Shown here piece by piece: positions 1 to 11,150 of a stretch of 64,000 nucleotides of DNA. This DNA comes from Paralithodes platypus (Eukaryota; Arthropoda; Malacostraca; Decapoda; Lithodidae): the NCBI GenBank assembly GCA_032716605.1, contig CM064519.1, forward strand, positions 24,266,191-24,330,190, read 5' to 3'. Both the position numbers and the translations under genes were made by a program. Position 1 is the first letter of the stretch, and each line of letters begins with the position of its first letter. Under the pieces are notes generated by a model that was not told where the DNA came from, did no database searches, and saw only the letters and a program-made list of their open reading frames with translations.

Positions 1-523
1 CCACAAGCTTATGGAAACGAGCACGGAAAGCTTCTATCCCAGAACTGTCTGCACTCCCACTTTCCCCATGAGTTTTAACATTAAACAATCCATGTCGATT
101 CCTAAACCGCCATAACCAACCATCACTACCCTTAAAGTTAGCTAGGCCTAAATTTTCAGCCAGCTTCACTGCGGCGGTCATAATCTCCACACCCCGTACA
201 TTCACGCCACTAGACCTCTCCTGAAGAAACCACTTCAGTACAGCTGCATCTAGCTGGGAATGATCAGCTGTGGTCATATTTTTCCTTGGTCTTGCTTTGC
301 CAGTTTTAGATTTATTGCCTTCGACACAAAATTTAGCAGCATAGTTCTTTAACTTGTCCTTGGTCTTACGTATATCGGAGACGGTTTGCTTCTTGCACCC
401 ATACTCCTCACAAACCTGGAGCACTGTACGACCATTCTCAAGCTTCCTTATCAGTTCTAGCTTTTGTTCTACACTCAGAGTAACCTTTACCCGCTTGACA
501 GTCTTTTGAGGCTTGGGGGGCAT
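1..523 (-). CDS. Tigger/pogo-type (CENP-B-like) transposase, N-terminal part, runs off the window
   Basis: Reading leftwards from an ATG at 523-521 gives 174 uninterrupted codons that continue past base 1. The first ~55 residues form a basic psq/CENP-B-type helix-turn-helix (start MPPKPQKTVKRVKVTLS, then a stretch with LENGRTVLQVCEEYG). Residues ~80-170 resemble the second, Tc5-type CENP-B DNA-binding domain (LDAAVLKWF, then WLWRFRNRHGL). These two domains precede a DDE catalytic domain in Tigger/pogo transposases and domesticated jerky/CENP-B proteins; here that domain would lie outside the window. No stop or frameshift is seen. A domesticated TIGD/jerky-like host gene is the alternative and cannot be excluded without the C-terminus. 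Confidence 0.85.
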   Translation of the reverse strand, partial: MPPKPQKTVKRVKVTLSVEQKLELIRKLENGRTVLQVCEEYGCKKQTVSDIRKTKDKLKNYAAKFCVEGNKSKTGKARPRKNMTTADHSQLDAAVLKWFLQERSSGVNVRGVEIMTAAVKLAENLGLANFKGSDGWLWRFRNRHGLFNVKTHGESGSADSSGIEAFRARFHKLV

Positions 524-721
524 GGTGGCTGGCAATGAAAGTCGATAATAACTTCACAAACACCTTAATAACAGTAGTCGCACGGCGGGTTGTAAACAAG
601 CTTGAATGACTAGGCGGGAACGGGTGGCGTCACCCGTCGCGAGAGCCACCTACCGGACAAAATTTTAAGTATTCGGACAAGTATGCGTTACGGTACGCAC
701 TACCGGATGATCGGACCGGAC

Positions 722-771
722 TCCGGATTGTGTCCGGATTGTTGAAAGTCCGGATTGGTGAAGTCCGGATT
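722..771. repeat. Four direct copies of a TCCGGATT motif upstream of the transposase
   Basis: TCCGGATT occurs at 722-729, 733-740, 749-756 and 764-771; the last three are preceded by G (GTCCGGATT). They lie about 200-250 bp upstream of the transposase start. Clustered short direct repeats in the subterminal region of DNA transposons are often transposase-binding sites; that role is inferred. No clear terminal inverted repeat could be fixed between 524 and 900, and nothing else is seen there. Confidence 0.6.
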
Positions 772-900
772 TGCGAGGGTCGAGTGTACTCTTCTACGCC
801 GACAGGGAAGCCACCAAGAGCGAACTGGAGGCTTCACTTACAGTCATCTCCCTCACCGACACTTACACCACACAGGCTCAGAGGCACTAGGAGGAACTCA

Positions 901-1201
901 GAGATCGAGCCTTCCACCCTAACGACCTTAATAATGTCATTTACTTAGACTAGGGATTCAACCAAAACGGGACCAGGATAGACTTAGAGATCGAGCCTTC
1001 CACCCTAACGACCTCAATAATGTAATTTATTTATACTAGGATTTTAATTGAAAGGTAAAACTTGCAAAACACAGACCAAAAGAGGCACGACACAATAATT
1101 GAACTTTGAAACATACAAACCAACACGGTACCAGGACTGACTTAGAGATCGAGCCTTCCACCCTAACGACCTCAATAATGTCATTTATTTATACTAGGGA
1201 T
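901..1201. repeat. Three spaced copies of a ~57-bp repeat
   Basis: A block starting GAGATCGAGCCTTCCACCCT begins at 901, 987 and 1145 and runs each time through ACGACCT-AATAATGT into an AT-rich end with ACTAGG. Spacings of 86 and 158 bp show a short array with unequal spacers. No coding function is seen. Confidence 0.7.
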
Positions 1202-1300
1202 TAAATTGAAATGTAAAACTTGCAAAATAAACAAATCAAAACAGGAAGCACACAACATAAAGACAAGAAACTACCAAAACAACTATTTGGAAGTGATAAT
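1202..1300 (+). repeat. Dispersed repeat related to the 3' end of the Penelope-like elements
   Basis: The motif AAATGTAAAACTTGCAAA followed by TAAACAAA-CAAAA also occurs at 25561 and 52541 (start of the two Penelope-like copies) and in reverse at about 62370-62420 and 62980-63025. This copy is diverged. From 1300 to about 1950 the DNA is AT-rich and I see no gene or clear repeat. Confidence 0.5.
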
Positions 1301-1956
1301 TATATAAAATTCTCATACCAGTTGCCTTGGCAGCCTAGATGTAATCAAAACAGGTGTAAGAAAGTAAAAATAGCTCGAAGACTAACATGAAACAGTATTG
1401 ATGATGAATATAGGTCTAATCTGATACGAATGATAACATGCGTTGATCGGAAAGATATAACTGACAATTGTCGATATTTACTTACTTACTTACTATGTGG
1501 AAGTAACGCATTGAAGATTTAGCAAAACAATTCTATGCAATATATAAAACTCAAAACTACCATAATGTATTAATTTCACAATACGGTTGTATGGCATTAA
1601 CTCTGTGATAATAGTATAAATACTGTAGGAATTTATGTGATAATTTGATTTATTATACATTTTATAATTTCCAAGTGCAATAAATACTTGTGCAATGGTT
1701 ACATCATGCTCTACAGTATTCTGATAAAGTAGTACATAATTGTGAAGATTTTTAGCTGCATTTTATAGGAAATCGTTATATATTTATAACATATAGCTTG
1801 AATGTTATTATGTATATTGAAATTTGATATAAAACAATATATATTATTGGATGCAATATTGAGTATTCTTTATTCCCTTTACTTTTGTCTTAGTATATTT
1901 AGAAATTGTTTGATAGCACAGTAGCTATAATAATACATAAACACATTGTTATCTAT

Positions 1957-2010
1957 GGCCACCCTCATTAAGGGGAGTAAGGCGTCCGGCAATAGATAGA
2001 TAGATAGATT
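1957..2010 (+). mobile_element. RTE-type LINE 3' end with (GATA)n tail
   Basis: GGCCACCC, a short spacer, then GGGG and GTCCGGCAATAGATAGATAG match the terminal layout of the RTE copies at 53985 and 59919 (there on the minus strand: GGCCACCCC, loop, GGGG, then CAGGCAATAGATAGATAG). Only the last ~55 bp are present, as expected for extreme 5' truncation. Confidence 0.65.
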
Positions 2011-2381
2011 AATATTTATAACAAAAGAACATATGATAATGGGAGTCTGCAGAAAGACGATTGACTCACACAAGGCAGATCCCTCTCACGCCCAATCCAT
2101 CTCGTCATGCAAAGGTAACAAGAGGCTAAACTGGATAAATAGTTTCATGGCAAAACAATCAAGGATCAGAAATCCTAACACTTATATGACACAAAAGGTC
2201 TTAAAATTGACAAAGAAATGGAGCAAAATGTCTTAAGATAGCCAAACTAATGGGCGAACGTCTTGAAATATCAAAATTAATGGGGCTAAACATGAGAGAG
2301 AAGGGTGTTCAAGAAGATTTGTTTTCGCTACAAAATCTTAATCCTTTCAGCACAGGAGGAAACATAATGTATATTAATTGA

Positions 2382-2565
2382 ACTTATTCTGGCTAATTAG
2401 ACGATTTTATTAAGATTATGAAGTACTTGTACCTCTCGGAAACTGAGGGGTCCAAAGCAACTCAATTATGCCTCCGACTCCCAAAGATCCTCCCTAAGCT
2501 GAATAATATCGACTAATGATAGCCAGATTAAACTTTAAAATGCGTCTTAATCCTCAAGGGGTGTA
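2382..2565. mobile_element. Foldback element, family FB5
   Basis: The left arm (TTATTCTGGCTAATTAGACG at 2382) is complementary to the right arm (CTAAGCTGAATAATATCGAC to TAGCCAGATTAA, about 2497-2530). The outer part AAAATGCGTCTTAATCCTCA matches the copy at 57134-57361. It is short, AT-rich and non-coding, a MITE-like foldback. From 2010 to 2380 no gene is seen. Confidence 0.55.
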
Positions 2566-2577
2566 TTGCCAAGTAAT

Positions 2578-2704
2578 AGACGAGACAGAGTAAGGGGCGA
2601 GGGAACGTGGAAGTGGCCCCGGACCCTATAAGAATTGGAACTTTAAATGTTGTTTCTGTTCGAGCTCTGTCTCGAGTCGGCTATGGGGTATGTGCCTGAG
2701 TATA

Positions 2705-2760
<56 letters not shown>
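2578..2760 (+). mobile_element. LINE/SINE 3' end, family B, ending in a (TA)n microsatellite
   Basis: The block runs from GACGAGACAGAGTAAGGGGC through GAGCTCTGTCTCGAGTCGGC and TATGGGGTATGTGCCTGAG into about 55 bp of TA. The same 3' block occurs inverted at 2850-2905 and 3640-3780, in the same orientation at 48065-48178, and in part at 23095-23200 and 63945-64000. The constant 3' end with a variable microsatellite tail points to target-primed retroposition. No coding capacity is seen. Confidence 0.65.
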
Positions 2761-2773
<13 letters not shown>

Positions 2774-2847
2774 ACATACAATAAAAAGGGAACAAAACCA
2801 TGTCCGCCAGTCAAAAAGAAAAAAATATATAAATATATGTATGTACA

Positions 2848-2910
2848 GTATATACTCAGGCACATACCCCATAGCTAAAGGTGGCCGACTCGAGACAGAG
2901 CCCGAATAGG
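2848..2910 (-). mobile_element. Family B 3' end, inverted copy
   Basis: ATACTCAGGCACATACCCCA followed by GGTGGCCGACTCGAGACAGA is the reverse complement of the family B terminus at 2655-2700. Confidence 0.6.
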
Positions 2911-2961
2911 GACAACATAAAAAAACAAAAAATCACATATCTAGGACGCCCAGAAACCTCA

Positions 2962-3173
2962 AGTCTATTTGCTGTAAGTAGGCGAGAAATCATTAACTCT
3001 ATTCTCTGTAACTCAAAAAGGGCTAGAGCAAATTGGCTGTAAATTTCCACATCTATTCCATGACTGACTCTTCCCAATTGGTAGACATATTAGCTTGATT
3101 TCTTTAGTCGTTATTTAGTTACAGAGGTTAGAGGTCATAATTTCTCGCCTACTTACAGCGAACAAACTATAGG
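2962..3173. mobile_element. Foldback MITE of ~210 bp
   Basis: GCTGTAAGTAGGCGAGAAAT at 2971-2990 pairs with ATTTCTCGCCTACTTACAGC at 3140-3159. The interior contains CTCTGTAACTCAAAAAGGGC and TGGTAGA-ATATTAGCT, which recur in the larger foldback at 46428-46745. The element is non-coding. From 3173 to 3640 no gene is accepted. Confidence 0.7.
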
Positions 3174-3639
3174 ACTAGCCGTCTATGAGGATCGAAATAA
3201 GATATAAAAGATGTTTACAGTAAGGTCTACAAAATGGAGTCTAGGAGAATAGCCTGTCATTCCCCCGATAGAAGACCCTACTTATCAGCCACTGTTATCA
3301 ACACTGCAGCAGACGACGAACCCAGAACAAGTAAGTCACACCAATTTACTCAACCATTGGACCACCTCAGGCCACCCAAGGGTATTATATGGTATAGTAT
3401 AACCTTAGATCATCATAGAGAACAGTGATATTGATGGTGGGCTTATGTAACATCTATAATAAGCCATTACAGTTCTAATGAAATCCAAAAACCTTCACCG
3501 ACGCATGCGCAGGAGTCTTTTCTGCCTGACGCCATTTTGGAGACAAATATGTACAGTTGTCCACGCATCTAGCCGTTCCGTAGCTACTTGTGATGTTATT
3601 TTCACTATAAGTATCTTTGTAGAATGTATGTATGTAATA

Positions 3640-3780
3640 TGTATTATACCCAGGCACATACTCAATTGCTCGGGGTGGCCGACTCGAGACAGAGCCTGAA
3701 CAGAAACCTGTAAAGTTTCAATCCTTAGGGTGCGGGACCACTTTCGCGTTCCCTCGCCCCATTCTCTGTCTCGTTAAGTA
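3640..3780 (-). mobile_element. Family B 3' end, inverted longer copy
   Basis: From the CAGGCACATACTC block through GGGGTGGCCGACTCGAGACA to CCCTCGCCCCATTCTCTGTC this is the reverse complement of 2580-2700. It also shares the GGGACCACTTTCGCGTTCCC interior with the 48065 copy. Region 3781-4312 is AT-rich and shows no gene. Confidence 0.6.
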
Positions 3781-4312
3781 GGATAATTATATCTATCTTT
3801 GTTTAACTTTATTTATTTTTATAGAAATAATAAAAAAAATACCTAAAATAGACTTAAAAGATTATGCCATTATATACCTGTAAATAGCAAAAATTATACA
3901 GATGATAAGTGAGGGCAACTTATACCTAAATGGCACGAGATGGGGCGAAAGGTCTTAACATCGGAAAACTAATGGGGCAAACGTCTTAAAATGTCATAAC
4001 TGATGGGGCTAAGCATGAAAAATACCCCTCAAGTTAAAATCGCCCCTCAAAAAATGCCCTAACCAACTCTACCACCCTAATATAACAGGAGACATGACTA
4101 TGATGACACCAAGAGGAGGAAACTAATGAATACTAATAATAGATAATTATAACTAATTAATAATCATAAACTAATATATTAATGTCGCGAATAGAAATAA
4201 AACAGATTTTATGGCAATTGATGAATTTAATGCAGTTGTGGGTGGAGCTTAGTGATAAAACAGGGATTTAATGTATTTAATGTTGTTCACCAAAATTAGC
4301 CCACAAAGAATC

Positions 4313-4640
4313 CGCCCACTTCCTGCAGAGTGGGCGGAGTTTGGTGACGTAAGAAGTGTCACCAGTGTCACCAATCTCCACCCATTTCCTCCAGAGTGGG
4401 CGGAGTTTGGTGACGTAAGAGGTGTCACCAAACTCCACCCACTTCCTCCAGAGTGGGTGGAATTTGGTGACGTAAGGGGAGACACCAGGCCTATCAGTGT
4501 CGCCAAACTCCTCCAGAGTGGGCGGAGACTGGTGACATCTAACCAAACTCCACCCACTTCCTTAACAGTGGACGGAATTTAGTGACATAATGGGCGTCTC
4601 CAGTGTCACCAAACTTCACCCACACCCTCCCAGCGTTGAA
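4313..4640. repeat. Palindromic tandem repeat with recurring TGACGTAA motifs
   Basis: A unit of about 60 bp alternates CCACCCACTTCCTCCAGAGT with GGGCGGAGTTTGGTGACGTA, so adjacent units form imperfect inverted repeats. TGACGTAA occurs at about 4343, 4411 and 4468, with decayed TGACAT versions further right. The motif resembles a CREB/ATF half-palindrome. The hairpin-forming layout favours a decayed foldback array; a regulatory role is untested. Confidence 0.65.
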
Positions 4641-4721
4641 ACAGGCCTACTGAAACCCCACCCCTTTATAGACCAAATTAACCAGATAGACCATAATATT
4701 AGCCTACTAACAATAATTGGC

Positions 4722-4890
4722 TAACCCCTTTAGTACCGGTGACGTCATTTACGTTATTCGGGCAACTATAATCTTATAGTAGATGACTTTATTCAGCTTA
4801 GGAAAGACCTGAGGGGATAGAATTGTCCCTTTATTAATTGTCAGAAATCCTTACTAGGTAAAATTGTCTATTAATAGCCAGAATAAAATG
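4722..4890. mobile_element. Foldback element FB5, copy with TAACCCCTTTAGTACCGG end
   Basis: The left end TAACCCCTTTAGTACCGGTG resembles ends at 57727 (TTAACCCCTTCTGTACCGGC) and 63101. The arms TAGATGACTTTATTCAGCTTAGG and its partner near 4850-4885 (ending AGCCAGAATAAAATG) are roughly complementary. It is non-coding. Confidence 0.5.
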
Positions 4891-4968
4891 TATATGTTAA
4901 TTCGCTTGTGGTGTTATTGCTTTACATTTATTATACGTCAAAGTGTACATATAATTTGTATCATAATT

Positions 4969-5108
4969 TGGGCTAACATTAGACGATTATATGCAGCTTA
5001 GGAAGGATCTCGAGCAATCGGAGGGGGAAAAAATGACCTCAATTATCCCTTAAACGTCCTCAGATCCTTCCTAATCTTAATTAAATCGTCTAATAATAGC
5101 CAGAACAT
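4969..5108. mobile_element. Foldback element FB5, short copy
   Basis: GGCTAACATTAGACGATTAT with GCAGCTTAGGAAGGATCT pairs with AGATCCTTCCTAATCTTAAT and AAATCGTCTAATAATAGCC at 5062-5102. The loop holds CCCTTAAACG. It is a non-coding hairpin. Confidence 0.65.
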
Positions 5109-5263
5109 TATAAATATGTATGTCCTCGAACACTGAAAGAGCTAATTTATTTATCATTAATTTCAGATGGTGTATTTGGCGGTAACAAGAATGACATCGG
5201 CGTTTGGACTACAACACGTCTTTCTTCAACTGGACAAAATCGTCTGGTGTTGGTCAGAACAAG

Positions 5264-6393
5264 GGCTATCAATAATCCCATCGCACAGCAAGTTGCCCGA
5301 GAACAGCCCTCTGCGTAGCCCCCCCCCCCCCCCTCTATCAATAATCCCATCGCACGGCAAGTTGCCCGAGAACAGCCCTCTGCGTAGCCCCCCCCCCCTC
5401 TATCAATAAACCCATCGTACAAGTTGCCCGAGAACAGCCCTCTGCGTAGCCCCCCCCCCTATCAATAACCCATCGTACAAGTTGCCCGAGAACAGCCCTC
5501 TGCGTATCCCCCCCCCCCTCCCCTATCAATAAACCCATCGCACAAGTTGCCCGAGAACAGCCCTCTGCATAGCCCCCCCACCCCCTCTATCAATATACCC
5601 ACCGCACAAGTTGCCCGAGACCAGCCCTCTGCGTAGCCCCCCCCTATCAATATACCCATCACACAAGTTGCCAGAGAACAGCCCTCTGCGTAGCCCCCCC
5701 CCATATCAATATACCCATCGCACAAGTTGCCCGAGAACAGCCCTCTGCGTAGCCCCCCCCCCATCAATATACCCATCGCACAAGTTGCCCAAGAACAGCC
5801 CTCTGCGTAGCCCCCCCCCCCTATCAATATACCCATCGCACAAGTTGCCCGAGAACAGCCCTCTCCATAGCCCCCCCCCTATCAATATACCCACCGCCCA
5901 AGTTGCCCGAGAACAGCCCTCTGCGTAGGCCCCCCCCCCCTATCAATATACCCATTGTACAAGTTGCCCGAGAGCAGCTCTCTGCGTAGCCCCCCCCCTC
6001 CCTATCAATAGACCCATCGCACAAGTTGCCCGAGAACAGCCCTCTGCGTTGCCCCCCCCCCCCATCAATAATCCCATCGCACACCAAATTGCCCGAGAAA
6101 AGCCCTCTGCGAAGCCCCCCCCCTATCAATATACCCATTGCACAAGTTGCCCGAGAGCAGCCCTCTGTGTAGCCCCCCCCCTATCAATATACCCATCGCA
6201 CAGCAAGTTGCCCGAGAACAGCCCTATGCAAAGCCCCCCCCCTCCCCTATCAATATACCCATATAACCCATCGCACATCATGTTGCCCGAGAACAGCCCT
6301 CTGCGTAGCCCCCCCCCCCCCATCAATATACCCATCACACACCATGTTGCCCTAGAACAGCCCTCTCCGCAGCCCACCCCAGCCCTCACCCCA
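5264..6393. repeat. C-rich minisatellite, ~60-bp unit, about 18 copies
   Basis: The unit is CAAGTTGCCCGAGAACAGCC, then CTCTGCGTAG, a run of 7-13 C, then TATCAATATACCCATCGCA. I count about 18 occurrences of the CCCGAGA/CCAGAGA anchor between 5296 and 6353. Variation sits mostly in the C-run length. Open frames in the array shift with these C-runs and are not coding. Confidence 0.9.
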
Positions 6394-6464
6394 TTATAAT
6401 ACTAAATAATACTAAAAATATTGAAGATTAAACAAAATATACAGTATATCTCATATAATTCTAC

Positions 6465-9400
6465 AGAGGACTTTTAAAGTCCAAAAACAGGTCATTTGGG
6501 CCCTTCTGAGAGGGCAAGTCAAATACGAAATCCTAAACTAATTGTCCGATTTCAATTCTGTTTGCGTCATTCGATTCAGCGTGTCAAAGTGAACTTATGG
6601 TTAAAATGTGAACAAAATCCATACATAGATAACTCATCTATGGGTGATTTAGAAATGTTCTAAATCAAAATCAAAATTAGGCCTATTGGGCCTACAAAAT
6701 GGTCTAAATCCAAACATTTATATACCGTTGGAATCGCAACGACGAGACGAATCCATATATACCCATGAAAACTCGAAATTGGAAAGTCGCCCGCCAAGTG
6801 CAAAAAAATTCCTGGGCTTAAGCCCGGAATTTTTTCGATTCTGGGCGAATGGCTGGTCGAACATGCAATCTACGACCATGTATAGAAGCTGCTCGTCGAG
6901 AAAAACCGAATGGCAACAAGTAGAATTCCCTAGGACTTATAGTTTGGGCTACAGAGGACTTTAAATTCCAAAAACGGGTCATTTGGGCCCTTCTGGGAGG
7001 CCTTGTCAAATTATAAATCCTAAACTAATGATCCGATTTAAATTCTGTTTGCGCCATTCGATTCAGCGTGTCAAAGTGTATTTGTGGTATAAATTTGAAC
7101 AATATCCATAAATAGATAACAACGGGAAGTACTGATACTGTACCTCGATTTCTAATAAAATAGTTACCCATTCACAACTATAGTTTTCTGTAAAGATTAT
7201 TGAAAGAAAACAATCCCATCTTCAATATTGGATGGCTAACTATACTATTTAAACATGCCATATTCTCACTTACGTGGCTGCTCCATTATAACAAGTGGGT
7301 AATTTGGGTGGAAGGAAGCCACAGGAAAGAGCTTTAATTCTATATCCTTCTCTAACTAATAAGACACACAACAAAGCCACTCCAACAGCTTTTCTCTGAA
7401 TTAGACAGCCACCATGTAGGGGACAGTGGTTTTTAAACGTCAAAATAGGCCTATTGTCCTAACAAATTGTCAAAATTAAAAAAATCCATATACCGTTGGA
7501 ATCGCAACGACGAGACGAATCCATATATACCCATGAAAACTCGAAATTCGAAAGTCGCACACCAAGTGCAAACATTTTCCTGGGCTTAAATTTAAATGCA
7601 GGGATTTTGGAAACAAATATTTTCGATTCTGGGCGAATGGCTGGTCGAACATGCAATCTACGACCATGTGTAGAAGCTGCTCGTCGAGAAAAATCGAATG
7701 GCACCAAGTAGAATTCCCTAGGACTTATAGTTTGGGCTACAGAGGACTTTTAAAGTCCAAAAAAGGGTCATTTGGGCCATTCTGAGAGGCCAAGTCATAT
7801 ACGAAATCCTAAACTAATTGTCCGATTTCAATTCTGTTTGCGCCATTCGATTCAGTGTGTTAAAGTGAACTTATGGTTAAAATTTGAACAAAATCCATAC
7901 ATAGATAACTCGTCTATGGGTGATTTAGAAATGTTCTAAATCAAAATCAAAATTAGGCCTATTGGGCCTACAAAATGGTCTAAATCCAAACATTTATAAA
8001 CCGTTGGAATCGCAACGACGAGACGAATCCATACATACCCATGAAAACTCGAAATTGGAAAGTCGCCCGCCAAGTGCAAATTTTTTCCTGGGCAGGGATT
8101 TTGGAAACAAATATTTTCGATTCTGGGCGAATGGCTGGTCGAACATGCAATCTACGACCATGTATAGAAGCTGCTCGTCGAGAAAAATCGAATGGCATCA
8201 AGTAGAATTCCCTAGGACTTATAGTTTGGGCTACAGAGGACTTTTAAAGTCCAACAACAGGTCATTTGGGCCCTCCTGAGAGGCCAAGTCAAATACGAAA
8301 TCCTAAACTAATTGTCCGATTTCAATTCTGTTTGCGCCATTCGATGCAGCGTGTTAAACTGAACTTATGGTTAAAATTTGAACAAAATCCATACATAGAT
8401 AACTCGTCTATGGGTGATTTAGAAATGTTCTAAATCAAAATCAAAATTAGGCCTATTGGGCCTACAAAATGGTCTAAATCCAAACATTTATACACAGTTG
8501 GAATCGCAACGACGAGACGAATCCATATATACCCATGAAAACTCGAAATTGGAAAGTCGCCCGCCAAGTGCAAAAAATTTCCTGGGCAGGGATTTTGGAA
8601 ACAAATATTTTCGATTCATGGCGAATGGCTGGTCGAACATGCAATCTACGACCATGTATAGAAGCTGCTCGTCGAGAAAAATCGAATGGCACCAAGTAGA
8701 ATCCCTAGGACTTATTGTTTGGGCTACAGAGGACTTTTAAAGTCTAAAAACGGGTCATTGGGCCCTTCTGCGAGGCCAAGTCAAATACGAAATCCTAAAC
8801 TAATTGTCCGATTTCGATTCTGTTTGCGCCATTCGATTCAGCGTGTCAAATTGAACTAATGGTTAAAAGTTAAACAAAATCCATACATAGATAACTCGTC
8901 TATGGGTGATTTAGAAATGTTCTAAATCAAAATCAAAATTAGGCCTATTGGGCCTACAAAATGGTCTAAATCCAAAAATTTATATACCGTTAGAATCGCA
9001 ACGACGAGACAAATCCAAATATACTTATGAAAACTCGAAATTGGAAAGTCGCCCGCCAAGTGCAATCATTTTGCCTGGGCTTAATTAAACACAGGGATTT
9101 TGGAAACAAATATTTTCGATTCTGGGCGAATGGCTGGTCGAACATGCAATGTACGACCATGTATAGAAGCTGCTCGTCGAGAAAAATCGAATGGCACCAA
9201 GTAGAATTCCCTAAGACTTATAGTTTGGGCTACAGAGGACTTTTAAAGTCCAAAAACGGGAGAGGCCGATTCAGCGTGTCAACGTGAACTTATGGTTAAA
9301 ATTAGAACAAAATCCATACATAGATAACTCGTCTATGGGTGATTTAGAAATGTTCTAAATAAAAATAAAAATTAGGCCTATTGGGCCTACAAAATGGTCT

Positions 9401-11150
9401 AAATCCAAACATTTATATACCGTTGGAATCGCAACGACGAGACGAATCCATATATACCCATGAAAACTCGAAATTGGAAAGTCGCCCGCCAAGTGCAAAC
9501 ATTTTCCTGGGCTTTGGAAATAAATATTTTCGATTCTGGGCGAATGGCTGGTCGAACATGCAATCTACGACCATGTGTAGAAGCTGCTCGTCGAGAAAAA
9601 TCGAATGGCACCAAGTAGAATTCCCTAGGACTTATAGTTTGGGCTACAGAGGACTTTTAAAGTCCAAAAACGGGTCATTGGGGCCCTTCTGAGAGGCCAA
9701 GTCAAATACGAAATCCTAAACTAATTGTCCGATTTCAATTATGTTTGCGCCATTCGATTCAGCGTGTCAAAGTGAACTTATGGTTAAAATTTGAACAAAA
9801 TCCATACATAGATAACTCGTCTATGGGTGATTTAGAAATGTTCTAAATAAAAATAAAAATTAGGCCTATTCGGCCTACAAAATGGTCTAAATCCAAACAT
9901 TTATATCCCGTTGGAATCGCAACGACGAGACCAATCCATACATACCCATGAAAACTCTAAATTGGAAAGTCGCCCGCCAACTGCAAAATTTTCACTACGC
10001 AGGGATTTTGGAAAAAAATATTTTCGATTCTGGGCGAATGGCTGGTCGAACATGCAATCTACGACCATGTATAGAACCTGCTCGTCGAGAAAAATTGAAT
10101 GGCACCAAGTAAAATTCCCTAGGACTTATAGTTTGGGCTACAGAGGACTTTTAAAGTCCAAAAACGGGTCATTTGGGCCCTTCGGAGAGGCCAAGTCAAA
10201 TACGAACTCCTAAACTAATTGTCCGATTTCAATTCTGTTTGCGCCATTCGATTCAGCGTGTCAAAGTGAACTTATGGTTAAAAGTTAAACAAAATCCATT
10301 CATAGATTACTCGTCTATGGGTGATTTAGAAATGTTTTAAATCAAAATCAAAATTATGCCTATTGGGCCTACAAAATGGTCTAAATCCAAACATTTATAT
10401 ACCGTTGGAATCGCAACGACGAGACGAATCCATATATACCCATGAAAACTCGAAATTGGAAAGTCGCCCGCAAAGTGCAAACAATGTCCTACGCAGAGAT
10501 TTTGCAAAACAAATATTTTCGATTCATGGCGAATGGCTGGTCGAACATGCAATCTACGACCATGTATTGAACCTGCTCGTCGAGAAAAATGGAGTGGCAC
10601 CAAGTAGAATTCCCTAGGACTTATAGTTTGGGCTACAGAGGACTTTTAAAGTCCAAAAACGGGTCATTTGGGCCCTTCTGAGAGGCCAAGTCAAATACGA
10701 ACTCCTAAACTAATTGTCCGATTTCAATTCTGTTTGCGCCATTCGATTCAGCGTGTCAAAGTGAACTTATGGTTAAAAGTTAAACAAAATCCATACATAG
10801 ATAACTCGTCTATGGGTGATTTAGAAATGTTTTAAATCAAAATCAAAATTAGGCCTATTGGGCCTACAAAATGGTCTAAATCCAAACATTTATATACCGT
10901 TGGAATCGCAACGACGAGACGAATCCATATATACCCATGAAAACTTGAAATTGGAAAGTCGCCCGCCAAGTGCAAAAATTTCCTGGGCTTAATTAAACGC
11001 AGGGATTTTGGAAACAAATATTTTCGATTCTGGGCGAATGGCTGGTCGAACATGCAATCTACGACCATGTATAGATGCTGCTCGTCGAGAAAAATCGAAT
11101 GGCACCAAGTAGAATTCCCTAGAACTTATAGTTTGGGCTACAGAGGACTT
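6465..11150. repeat. Satellite array, monomer ~494 bp, nine monomers
   Basis: The anchor GAGGACTT recurs at 6476, 6954, 7742, 8236, 8729, 9235, 9649, 10143, 10638 and 11143, giving periods of 478, 788, 494, 493, 506, 414, 494, 495 and 505. The 788-bp unit carries a foreign insert (7111-7430) and the 414-bp unit a deletion. Monomers share blocks such as AGGCCTATTGGGCCTACAAA, CCGTTGGAATCGCAACGACG and GCGAATGGCTGGTCGAACAT. Weak frames of 70-105 codons recur on both strands but are broken differently in each monomer, so I do not call genes. The array ends exactly where the 805-bp duplicated segment begins (GAGGACTTATAGATTTATTT). Confidence 0.93.
7111..7430. other. Foreign insertion in satellite monomer 2
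   Basis: Monomer 2 departs from the consensus after ATACATAGATAAC-like sequence at 7110 and rejoins near ATAGGCCTATTG at 7445. The intervening ~320 bp (CAACGGGAAGTACTGATACT to CCATGTAGGGGACAGTGG) has no counterpart in the other monomers. It replaces about 40 bp of monomer, so it was an insertion with local loss. I do not recognise it and see no terminal repeats. Confidence 0.6.

Noticed and set aside
2700..2865. Ile/Tyr-rich frame across the TA repeat
   Set aside because: A translation of a (TA)n microsatellite.
3234..3428. Possible first exon starting MESRRIACHSPDRR with a GTAAGT donor
   Set aside because: No promoter, acceptor partner or homology; flanked on both sides by foldback elements, so chance is more likely.
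5264..6393. Regular repeats resembling a CRISPR array
   Set aside because: The units are near-identical throughout with no unique spacers, variation sits in C-runs, and the context is an animal genome.
6686..10617. Conserved frames of 70-105 codons on both strands in satellite monomers
   Set aside because: Frames are broken differently in each monomer, overlap each other on both strands, and lack known motifs. They reflect repeat identity, not coding.
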